From contig JAFYYO010000389.1 of the NCBI GenBank assembly GCA_017557475.1, forward strand, positions 1 to 5,016: 5,016 nucleotides of DNA, written 5' to 3'. The notes beneath the pieces are model-generated. The model did not search any database and was not told the origin of the DNA. It saw only the letters and a list, made by a program, of their open reading frames with translations. This document shows positions 1-5,016 of the stretch, one piece after another (the first letter of the stretch is position 1; every line of letters starts with the position of its first letter). Origin of the DNA: Bacteroidaceae bacterium. Its GTDB lineage: Bacteria > Bacteroidota > Bacteroidia > Bacteroidales > Bacteroidaceae. The position numbers were made by a program, and so were the translations under genes.

Positions 1-360
1 ATTTGCGATACTGCTCACAACAAAGGAGGCCTCGAATACATCTTCCGTCACCTTGCTACCCTGCCCCATCATCAACTGCATTTTGTCTTCGGAATGGTCA
101 GCGACAAAGATGTGGACGCAGTACTCTCCATGATGCCAAAGGATGCAGAGTTTTATTTCACCCAAGCTTCTGTGCAAAGAGCTATGCCTGCAGAAGAACT
201 AAGCAGAAGAGCCCAAGCCCACGACCTACGCGGAACGGCCTATAAGGATGTCGCTTCTGCCTTCCATGCTGCCAAACAAAATGCTACTGCAGAAGACATT
301 ATCTACATCGGCGGCAGCACCTTTATTGTAGCGGATTTGCTCACATTTCTCGGATACTAA
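1..360 (+). CDS. folC: FolC, bifunctional folylpolyglutamate/dihydrofolate synthase, C-terminal part (5' end outside window)
   Basis: This is the last 119 codons of a gene that begins before the window; the reading frame is open from base 1 and stops with TAA at 358-360. FolC is a cytoplasmic ATP-dependent ligase that adds glutamate to dihydropteroate and to reduced folates. The visible part is the C-terminal Mur-ligase-like domain. It opens with ICDTAHNKGG (fragment residues 1-10), the family's D-x-A/G-H-N motif. It continues with FVFGMVSDKDV (28-38), the F/YFTQAS segment (52-57), the RAMPAEEL segment (60-67) and ends with YIGGSTFIVADLL (102-114), all characteristic of Bacteroidetes FolC. 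The ATP-binding N-terminal domain is off the window. The gene is not functionally related to the galactose genes downstream and is separated from them by 314 bases. I see no convincing terminator right after its stop. Assignment is by motif recognition only; a different Mur-ligase family member is unlikely. Confidence 0.92.
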   Translation: MCDTAHNKGGLEYIFRHLATLPHHQLHFVFGMVSDKDVDAVLSMMPKDAEFYFTQASVQRAMPAEELSRRAQAHDLRGTAYKDVASAFHAAKQNATAEDIIYIGGSTFIVADLLTFLGY

Positions 361-570
361 GGCTTTGTCTTAAAACATCACGTGTACCGTTGGCCAGAAG
401 TACGTGTGTTGTTGGCAAACATCACGTGTGTTGTTGGCAAATTACACGTGTTACGTTTGGCATCGTAACTGCATGTGTTTTTAAACACGAATAATCGCGT
501 CGTCAAATCCTCCCCTTATGTTCTACAACATCTTTTCGTAGGTTGAAATGTAAGTTTTTCTCCGTTTTCC
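361..570. other. Intergenic region between folC and galM promoter
   Basis: No gene is evident in this stretch on either strand. It contains the 22-bp repeat array described separately. After it come two weak inverted repeats: GTGTTT/AAACAC at 475-480/483-488 and ATGTT/AACAT at 518-522/527-531. Neither has the strength or T-tract of a convincing terminator. The remainder is T-rich sequence leading into the galM promoter. Confidence 0.6.
380..467. repeat. Four tandem 22-bp imperfect repeats between folC and galM
   Basis: Four units start at exactly 22-base intervals: 380, 402, 424 and 446. Each begins ACGTGT, followed by three variable bases and then GTTGGC with A-rich tail (consensus ACGTGTnnnGTTGGCAA plus about five variable bases). 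Units 2 and 3 are identical over their first 17 bases. Unit 1 reads GTTGGCCA in the second half. Unit 4 has one extra T (GTTTGGCA). The palindrome CACGTG straddles the start of units 1, 3 and 4 (379, 423, 445). A decayed fifth copy may follow around 472 (CATGTGT). The array sits 19 bases after the folC stop and about 100 bases before the predicted galM promoter. Its function is unknown to me; two helical turns per unit would put all copies on nearly the same DNA face. Confidence 0.85.
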
Positions 571-601
571 TTTGAAGCTATTGTTATTTTTGCTATATTT
601 G
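571..601 (+). promoter_or_regulatory. Predicted Bacteroidetes-type promoter for galM operon
   Basis: TTTG at 571-574 and TATATTTG at 594-601 match the Bacteroidetes primary sigma factor consensus (-33 TTTG, -7 TAnnTTTG) exactly, with a 19-base spacer, which is the usual distance. Transcription would start at about 606-610, giving a galM leader of roughly 65-70 bases. No other equally good match is present between folC and galM or between the operon genes. This is a pattern match; the start site is not measured. Confidence 0.75.
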
Positions 602-612
602 CAAGGAAAAAG

Positions 613-627
613 GCCTCTTAAAGAGGC
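613..627 (+). promoter_or_regulatory. Compact hairpin at the predicted 5' end of the galM mRNA
   Basis: GCCTCT (613-618) and AGAGGC (622-627) form a perfect 6-bp stem with a TAA loop, a few bases after the predicted transcription start. On the + strand there is no T-tract, so it is not a terminator for galM. On the opposite strand the same hairpin is followed by CTTTTT, so it could stop antisense transcripts leaving galM towards folC. A role in mRNA 5'-end stability is equally possible. Confidence 0.5.
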
Positions 628-674
628 AAATAAGTATATTGTAAATTAACAAATAGTAAAATATCAATACGCCT

Positions 675-1757
675 ATGGACAACGTACTCATTTCCGGATT
701 GAAGAGAGAAAACTTCCAAGCTGTCATTCAGGGTAAGGAGACCGACCTCTACACTTTGACAAACAGTAATGGAATGGAAGTAAGCATCACGAATTACGGT
801 GGTGCAATAATGGCCATCATGGTTCCCGACAAGGAAGGCAAGATGGCCAATGTTATTCAGGGACATGATTCTATTCAGAACATGGTCAACAGTCCCGAAC
901 CGTTCCTTAGCACGCTTGTTGGTCGCTACGGCAACCGAATCGCTAAGGGACATTTTATAATGAATGGAAAGGACTACAGCCTCGCTATCAACAACGGCCC
1001 CAATCACCTTCATGGCGGTCCAACTGGCTTCCATGCTCGCGTTTGGGATGCTGAACAAATCAACGAGCACGAACTTGTACTTCGCTACATTTCAGCTTAT
1101 TATGAAGAAGGCTTCCCTGGCGAATTGCACATGAACGTGAAGTTCAGCTTGACGGAAGACGACGAACTCATCATCGACTACCGCGGCACTACGAACAAGA
1201 AGACTCCCGTCAATATGACGAGTCACGGTTTCTTCTCTTTGGCTGGTATCGCGAACCCAACGCCTGAGGCTCTGAACAACATCCTCACCATCAACGCCGA
1301 TTTCTTTATTCCCATCGACGAGACAAGCATTCCAACAGGCGAAATCCTGAAGGTAGAAGGCACTCCGTTCGACTTCCGCACTCCCCATGCTGTGGGTGAA
1401 CGCATCGGCGACACAAGTTGTCAGCAGATTGTGAACGGAACTGGTTACGACCATTGCTTTGTGCTGAATAAGAGAGAGCCAGGCGAACTTTCCTATGCCG
1501 TGAAGTGCGTAGAGCCCAATAGTGGCAGGAAGATGGAGATGTGGACTACGGAACCAGGCGTTCAATTCTATTCGAGCAACTGGCTCAACGGCTTTACGGG
1601 CAATCAGGGAGCGACCTATCCGAAGTACTCTGCTCTCTGTTTCGAAGCTCAGCACTTCCCCGACTCTCCCAATCGTGCCTACTTCCCCAGCTGCATCCTG
1701 AAAGCCGGCGAAATCTACAGGCAGAAGACCATCTATAAGTTTGGCATCGAGTGGTAA
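675..1757 (+). CDS. galM: GalM, aldose 1-epimerase (galactose mutarotase)
   Basis: This 360-residue protein interconverts the alpha and beta anomers of D-galactose (and glucose), supplying the alpha form that galactokinase uses. Family motifs are all present: TNYGGAIMAIMVPD (39-52), GRYGNRIAKG (83-92), NHLHGGPTGFHARVW (110-124), NMTSHGFFSLAG (180-191), GYDHCFVL (257-264) and TTEPGVQFYSSNWL (291-304). By comparison with the Lactococcus enzyme as I recall it, H113 and H184 are the active-site histidines, D259 binds the sugar and E293 is the catalytic base, so the enzyme should be active. Length is slightly above the roughly 345 residues of the E. coli enzyme because of an N-terminal stretch of about 20 residues (SGLKRENFQAVIQGKETDLY) common in Bacteroidetes. 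No signal peptide is visible, so it is the cytoplasmic form rather than the exported paralogue some Bacteroidetes carry. ATG at 675 follows an AT-rich leader without Shine-Dalgarno. It heads the probable galM-MFS-galK operon. Confidence 0.95.
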   Translation: MDNVLISGLKRENFQAVIQGKETDLYTLTNSNGMEVSITNYGGAIMAIMVPDKEGKMANVIQGHDSIQNMVNSPEPFLSTLVGRYGNRIAKGHFIMNGKDYSLAINNGPNHLHGGPTGFHARVWDAEQINEHELVLRYISAYYEEGFPGELHMNVKFSLTEDDELIIDYRGTTNKKTPVNMTSHGFFSLAGIANPTPEALNNILTINADFFIPIDETSIPTGEILKVEGTPFDFRTPHAVGERIGDTSCQQIVNGTGYDHCFVLNKREPGELSYAVKCVEPNSGRKMEMWTTEPGVQFYSSNWLNGFTGNQGATYPKYSALCFEAQHFPDSPNRAYFPSCILKAGEIYRQKTIYKFGIEW

Positions 1758-1802
1758 CCACGCAAATTCAATTAATTCATTATAAATTTAACCTAAATTA
1801 TT

Positions 1803-3092
1803 ATGACACAAACAAAATCGAATAGCAATCTTGTTGCTATTATCACAATGTGTTTCATCTTCGCGATGATTTCATTCGTAACTAACATGGCCGCTCCATT
1901 CGGAACCATTTGGAAGAACCAGTATGAATGGGCAGGTATGACCGGTAACCTCATGAACTTCCTGGCTTATCTGTTCATGGGTATTCCCGCAGGCAAGATG
2001 CTCCTCAAGATTGGTTACAAGAAGACCACTCTCGCTGCCCTCGCAGTAGGTTTCATCGGCATCTGCATCCAGTACCTCTCCAGCTTCGAGTTCCTGCAGG
2101 GTTCTGCCATTTATGTTTATCTGCTTGGTGCATTCGTTTGCGGCTTCTGCGTTTGTATGCTCAACACCGTTGTGAACCCCATGCTGAACATGCTCGGTGG
2201 TGGTGGCAACAAGGGTAACCAGCTCATCCAGACTGGTGGTACGCTGAACTCTTTGACTGGCACACTGACTCCTCTGTTGGTAGGTGCTCTCGTAGGTACA
2301 GTAACCGACAAGACTGCTATGTCCGACGTATCTCCTCTGCTCTTCATCGCAATGGCAGTATTCGGCATCGCATTCATCATCATTGCCAGCCTTAAGATTC
2401 CTGAACCCGCTCAGGAGCGCAACACAAAGGTTTACGAGCACAGCGCTTGGAACTTCCGCCACTTCGTACTTGGCGCAATCGCTATCTTCTTCTATGTAGG
2501 TATCGAGATTGGTATTCCCGCACAGGTTATCTTCTATCTCTCTGACGCAAGCGAGAAGGGTGCCGGTATCGCAGTAAATGGTGCAGCCATCGGTGGTGCA
2601 ATTGCAGCTATCTATTGGTTGCTGATGATGGTTGGTCGTTTCAGCAGCACTTTGGTTTCTGGCAAGATTAGCAGCCGAGCACAGATGATTACCATGAGCA
2701 CAATTGCTATCATCCTGATTCTCATCGCCATTGCTATTCCCAAGACCACAACAATCAGTATGCCTGGTTATAGCGCAGCCGATGGTTTCGCTATGTTCCA
2801 AGTTCCTCTGAGCTGTCTGTTCCTCGTTCTCTGCGGTATGTGCACCAGTATCATGTGGGGTTGCATCTTCAATATGGCAGTAGAAGGTCTGGGCAAGTAC
2901 ACAGAGCAAGCTTCTGGTATCTTCATGATGCTCGTTGTAGGTGGCGGTGTAATGCCTTGGATTCAGGAGAAGATTGCTGAGGGCTTTGGCTACATGAATA
3001 GCTACTGGCTCGTAATTGCTATGCTTGTTTACATGCTCTACTACAGCGTGATTGGCTGCAAGAACGTAAACAAGGACATCCCTGTTGAGTAA
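1803..3092 (+). CDS. MFS sugar transporter, FHS (fucose/glucose-galactose) type, probably galactose/glucose permease
   Basis: A 429-residue inner-membrane protein with about twelve hydrophobic segments (roughly 10-33, 50-70, 76-98, 101-121, 150-172, 178-199, 221-247, 259-281, 297-315, 334-356, 370-388, 400-418) and a central polar loop at 200-220. Features of the FucP/GluP branch of the major facilitator superfamily are visible: a variant loop 2-3 motif PAGKMLLKIGYKK (62-74), TVVNPMLNMLGGGG (122-135), the TLNSLTG segment (147-153), FFYVGIEIGIPA (229-240) and WLLMMVGRF (272-280). It lies between galM and galK with gaps of 45 and 42 bases, so its substrate is most likely galactose, perhaps also glucose. 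By hand alignment the acidic residue E135 of E. coli FucP corresponds to N121 here, so the coupling mechanism cannot be assumed. The 1758-1802 leader is AT-rich with no Shine-Dalgarno and no promoter, supporting co-transcription. L-fucose or another hexose remains possible, but context argues for galactose. Confidence 0.88.
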   Translation: MTQTKSNSNLVAIITMCFIFAMISFVTNMAAPFGTIWKNQYEWAGMTGNLMNFLAYLFMGIPAGKMLLKIGYKKTTLAALAVGFIGICIQYLSSFEFLQGSAIYVYLLGAFVCGFCVCMLNTVVNPMLNMLGGGGNKGNQLIQTGGTLNSLTGTLTPLLVGALVGTVTDKTAMSDVSPLLFIAMAVFGIAFIIIASLKIPEPAQERNTKVYEHSAWNFRHFVLGAIAIFFYVGIEIGIPAQVIFYLSDASEKGAGIAVNGAAIGGAIAAIYWLLMMVGRFSSTLVSGKISSRAQMITMSTIAIILILIAIAIPKTTTISMPGYSAADGFAMFQVPLSCLFLVLCGMCTSIMWGCIFNMAVEGLGKYTEQASGIFMMLVVGGGVMPWIQEKIAEGFGYMNSYWLVIAMLVYMLYYSVIGCKNVNKDIPVE

Positions 3093-3093
3093 C

Positions 3094-3133
3094 ACTTGAA
3101 CTTTTGAACACTTAATCTTTTAAACTTTTCAAT
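3094..3133 (+). repeat. Octamer-periodic leader in front of galK
   Basis: The whole gap between the MFS stop and the galK ATG is five degenerate 8-base units: ACTTGAAC, TTTTGAAC, ACTTAATC, TTTTAAAC, TTTTCAAT. Read as pairs, two 16-base units (3093-3108 and 3109-3124) match at 13 of 16 positions. It holds no Shine-Dalgarno and no promoter match. Its role is unknown; an unstructured ribosome-landing region or a product of repeat expansion both fit. Confidence 0.6.
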
Positions 3134-3134
3134 A

Positions 3135-4295
3135 ATGAAACTTACAATTGACGATGTTCGTAGTCGCTTCGTAAAGCACTTCGACGGCAGCACAGGTTCT
3201 GTTTATGCTTCTCCTGGACGCATCAACCTGATTGGCGAACATACTGACTACAATAATGGCTTCGTATTCCCCGGAGCAGTAGAACAGGGCATCATTGCTG
3301 AGATTAAGCCTAATGGCACTCGCAATGTAGATGCTTATAGTATCGACCTCAAGGATCGCGTTCAGTTCTCTCTCGACGACGAGAAGGGTCCCAGCGCAAC
3401 ATGGGCTCGCTACATCTTCGGTGTTTGCCGTGAGATGATGGCTCTTGGCGTTCCCGTAGAAGGCTTTAATACTGCTTTTGCAGGTGATGTGCCTCTTGGT
3501 GCAGGTATGAGTTCAAGTGCAGCTCTCGAGAGCACTTATGCTTTCGCTCTGAACGATTTGTTCGGCGACAACAAGATTGAGAAGATGGAACTGGCAAAGG
3601 TTGGTCAGCGCACAGAACACAAGTATGTGGGTGTGAACTGCGGCATCATGGACCAAGCCATCAGTGTTCTTGGTAAGAAGGGTGCTCTGCTTCGTCTCGA
3701 CTGCCGTAGCGGTGAGTACGAATACTTCCCCTGGAATCCCAAAGGCTATCAGCTCATTCTTGTCAATAGTTGCGTAAAGCACGAACTGAAGGGCTCTCCC
3801 TACAACGAGCGCCGTCTCCAGTGCGAACATGTTGCTGAGGTTATCGGCAAGATTCATCCCGAAGTAAAGAGCCTTCGTGACGCCAACTACGACATGCTGG
3901 AAGAGGTGAAGAGCCAAATCACCGAGGACGAGTACAAGCGTGCCCGTTACGTCATTGGTGAGGTGTTCCGCGTGCTTGCTGTCTGCGATGCTTTGCAGAA
4001 GGACGACTACGAAACCGTCGGCAAGATGATGTACGAGACTCACTACGGCCTGAGCAAGGAGTATGAGGTAAGCTGCGAAGAGCTTGACTTCCTCAACGAA
4101 GTTGCTAAGGAAGAAGGCGTTACAGGTTCTCGCATCATGGGCGGCGGCTTTGGCGGTTGCACCATCAACCTCGTTGCAGACGAACTTGCAGCAAACTTCA
4201 AGAAAGTCGTTGTCCAGAAGTTCGAGAAGAAGTACGGCAAGAAGCCAATCGTCATTGATGTAGTCATTGGCGACGGCTCTCGCAAACTCTGCTAA
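3135..4295 (+). CDS. galK: GalK, galactokinase
   Basis: This 386-residue cytoplasmic GHMP-family kinase uses ATP to phosphorylate alpha-D-galactose at C1, the committed step of the Leloir pathway. The galactokinase signature is SPGRINLIGEHTDYNNG (26-42), with R29 the conserved active-site arginine and EHTD at 35-38 the galactose-binding segment. The ATP-binding GHMP loop is GDVPLGAGMSSSAALE (117-132). CGIMDQ (169-174) carries the catalytic-base candidate D173. Motif 3, GSRIMGGGFGGCTINL (331-346), closes the C-terminal domain. All key residues are intact and the length is close to the 382 residues of E. coli GalK. The specific EHTDYNNG motif separates it from mevalonate and homoserine kinases; an N-acetylgalactosamine kinase cannot be strictly excluded but context favours galactose. 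It lies 42 bases after the MFS gene and is the last gene before a strong terminator-like hairpin, so it is probably the third gene of the galM operon. Confidence 0.96.
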   Translation: MKLTIDDVRSRFVKHFDGSTGSVYASPGRINLIGEHTDYNNGFVFPGAVEQGIIAEIKPNGTRNVDAYSIDLKDRVQFSLDDEKGPSATWARYIFGVCREMMALGVPVEGFNTAFAGDVPLGAGMSSSAALESTYAFALNDLFGDNKIEKMELAKVGQRTEHKYVGVNCGIMDQAISVLGKKGALLRLDCRSGEYEYFPWNPKGYQLILVNSCVKHELKGSPYNERRLQCEHVAEVIGKIHPEVKSLRDANYDMLEEVKSQITEDEYKRARYVIGEVFRVLAVCDALQKDDYETVGKMMYETHYGLSKEYEVSCEELDFLNEVAKEEGVTGSRIMGGGFGGCTINLVADELAANFKKVVVQKFEKKYGKKPIVIDVVIGDGSRKLC

Positions 4296-4316
4296 TTACA
4301 CGCATTATTTACTTAT

Positions 4317-4352
4317 GGAGTCCTGGACATCCAACGTTCAGGGCTCCTTTTT
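4317..4352 (+). terminator. Intrinsic terminator after galK
   Basis: GGAGTCCTGGAC (4317-4328) pairs with GTTCAGGGCTCC (4336-4347) over 12 base pairs, two of them G-U, around a 7-base loop (ATCCAAC). Five T residues follow directly (4348-4352). This is a standard rho-independent terminator 21 bases after the galK stop codon. It is unusual that the next gene starts only 14 bases after the T-tract, so the hairpin could also act as a leaky terminator or attenuator for that gene. Confidence 0.88.
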
Positions 4353-4366
4353 AATAGTAAACTAAT

Positions 4367-5016
4367 ATGGCATTATTAGACTGGATTGTCATTGGCGTCT
4401 TCTGCTGTGCGCTAATCGGCATCGTACTTTGGGTCGTTTCTCAAAAGAACGACAACTCGGCAGACTATTTCCTTGGCGGTAAGGATGCAACTTGGATAGC
4501 CATTGGTGCTAGCATCTTCGCTTCAAACATCGGTTCCGAGCACCTTATCGGACTCGCTGGAGCAGGTGCTTCTTCGGGTATGGCGATGGCACATTGGGAG
4601 ATTCAGGGCTGGATGATTCTTATTCTTGGTTGGGTATTCGTACCCTTCTATTCTCGTTCTATGGTTTACACCATGCCCGAGTTCCTGGAGCGTCGCTACA
4701 ATACACAGAGCCGCACCATCCTGAGCGTCATTTCACTGATTTCCTATGTGCTGACGAAAGTCGCCGTAACGGTTTATGCTGGCGGACTTGTGTTCCAACA
4801 AGTGTTCGGCATTAAGGAACTTTGGGGTATCGATTTCTTCTGGATTGCAGCCATCGGACTTGTGCTCATCACAGCACTTTACACCGTTCTCGGCGGCATG
4901 AAGAGCGTGCTCTACACCTCTGTGCTTCAGACACCTATCCTGTTGCTCGGCTCGCTTATCATCCTCGTCTTGGGCTTGAAGGCTCTTGGCGGTTGGGACG
5001 ATTTGATGGCAGTTAC
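4367..5016 (+). CDS. SGLT-type sodium/sugar symporter (SSS family), N-terminal part, truncated by window edge
   Basis: The frame is open from ATG at 4367 to the window end, giving 216 complete codons of a gene whose family is usually over 500 residues. It is a solute:sodium symporter of the inner membrane. The sequence resembles vSGLT of Vibrio and animal SGLT1: DYFLGGKDATWIAIGAS (33-49), FASNIGSEHLIGLAGAGASSG (51-71), LGWVFVPFY (87-95), YTMPEFLERRYN (101-112), ALYTVLGGMKSVLYTSVLQT (170-189) and a conserved LGSLIILVLG segment (194-203). By recall of human SGLT1, N54, H59 and E78 occupy the places of the sugar-pocket residues N78, H83 and E102 with a constant offset of 24. At least five or six membrane segments are visible. 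Coming directly after galK, it probably imports galactose and/or glucose with Na+. Sites in the second half, including the rest of the Na+ and sugar pockets, are off the window, so substrate is inferred. No Shine-Dalgarno is seen. Confidence 0.93.
   Translation, partial: MALLDWIVIGVFCCALIGIVLWVVSQKNDNSADYFLGGKDATWIAIGASIFASNIGSEHLIGLAGAGASSGMAMAHWEIQGWMILILGWVFVPFYSRSMVYTMPEFLERRYNTQSRTILSVISLISYVLTKVAVTVYAGGLVFQQVFGIKELWGIDFFWIAAIGLVLITALYTVLGGMKSVLYTSVLQTPILLLGSLIILVLGLKALGGWDDLMAV

Larger units (their letters stand above)
675..4295 (+). other. Probable galM-MFS-galK operon
   Basis: Three same-strand genes for mutarotation, transport and phosphorylation of galactose are spaced by 45 and 42 bases. 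A consensus promoter lies before the first and an intrinsic terminator after the last, with no promoter match or terminator in the gaps. No regulator gene and no recognisable operator for a known sugar repressor is present in the window, so the inducer and regulator cannot be named. Confidence 0.8.

Noticed and set aside
3..245. 80-codon plus-strand frame overlapping folC
   Set aside because: Out of frame with the clear FolC C-terminal domain; the Arg/Pro/Ser-rich product looks like a shifted-frame artefact.
380..467. CRISPR array
   Set aside because: The period is only 22 bases with no unique spacers of 30 or so bases, and no cas genes are present.
518..536. ATGTT-ctac-AACAT followed by CTTTTC as a folC terminator or operator
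   Set aside because: A 5-bp AT-rich stem and an interrupted T stretch are too weak to support either call; such short inverted repeats occur by chance.
618..1070. 150-codon minus-strand frame overlapping the galM start
   Set aside because: Mostly antisense to the conserved galM N-terminal region; the translation shows no recognisable domain.
1092..1655. 187-codon minus-strand frame inside galM
   Set aside because: Shadow of the conserved galM coding sequence; no family motifs and no promoter or leader of its own.
1758..1802. Separate promoter for the MFS gene (TAAATTTA at 1783-1790)
   Set aside because: It lacks the final G of the -7 box and has no TTTG at the proper distance; the nearest upstream TTTG (1740-1743) is far too distant.
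1872..3095. Long open frame of 407 codons on the minus strand
   Set aside because: It is exactly antisense to the MFS gene. Its translation is a hydrophilic, His/Asn/Cys/Thr-rich sequence with no recognisable motif, as expected from the complement of hydrophobic codons.
3513..4043. 176-codon minus-strand frame inside galK
   Set aside because: Antisense to well-conserved galactokinase sequence, without motifs of its own.
4594..4815. 73-codon plus-strand frame within the SGLT gene
   Set aside because: Shifted frame of the SGLT coding sequence, which itself carries strong family motifs throughout.

Overview
The window looks like a piece of a Bacteroidales chromosome, most likely a Prevotella-type (Prevotellaceae) genome. 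This rests on three things. A good match to the Bacteroidetes promoter (-33 TTTG, 19-bp spacer, -7 TAnnTTTG) lies before the first full gene. The gene leaders are AT-rich and lack a clear Shine-Dalgarno sequence. The gene order galM - sugar MFS transporter - galK, with Bacteroidetes-like protein sequences, also fits. The species assignment is an inference from sequence feel, not from a search.

Layout, all genes on the + strand. Bases 1-360 are the 3' end of folC (folylpolyglutamate/dihydrofolate synthase). Bases 361-674 are a 314-base intergenic region. It holds an array of four 22-bp tandem repeats (380-467), a poorly structured stretch, the predicted galM promoter (571-601) and a short 5' leader with a compact hairpin (613-627). 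Then come galM (675-1757, galactose mutarotase), a 12-helix FHS-type MFS sugar transporter (1803-3092) and galK (3135-4295, galactokinase). These three are separated by only 45 and 42 bases and are probably one operon. A good intrinsic terminator (4317-4352) follows galK. Only 14 bases after its T-tract a sodium/solute symporter of the SGLT type starts (4367), and it runs off the right edge of the window.

The genes work together in galactose (and probably glucose) uptake and entry into metabolism. The MFS protein and/or the SGLT protein bring the hexose across the inner membrane. GalM converts beta-D-galactose to the alpha anomer, and GalK phosphorylates it at C1. The uridylyltransferase (galT or an analogue) and galE are not in the window, so the rest of the Leloir pathway must be encoded elsewhere or beyond the right edge. 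folC is an unrelated housekeeping neighbour.

I did not find an unmistakably new system. The parts least explained by known features are the 22-bp intergenic repeat array, the octamer-periodic leader of galK, and the terminator placed directly in front of the SGLT start codon.
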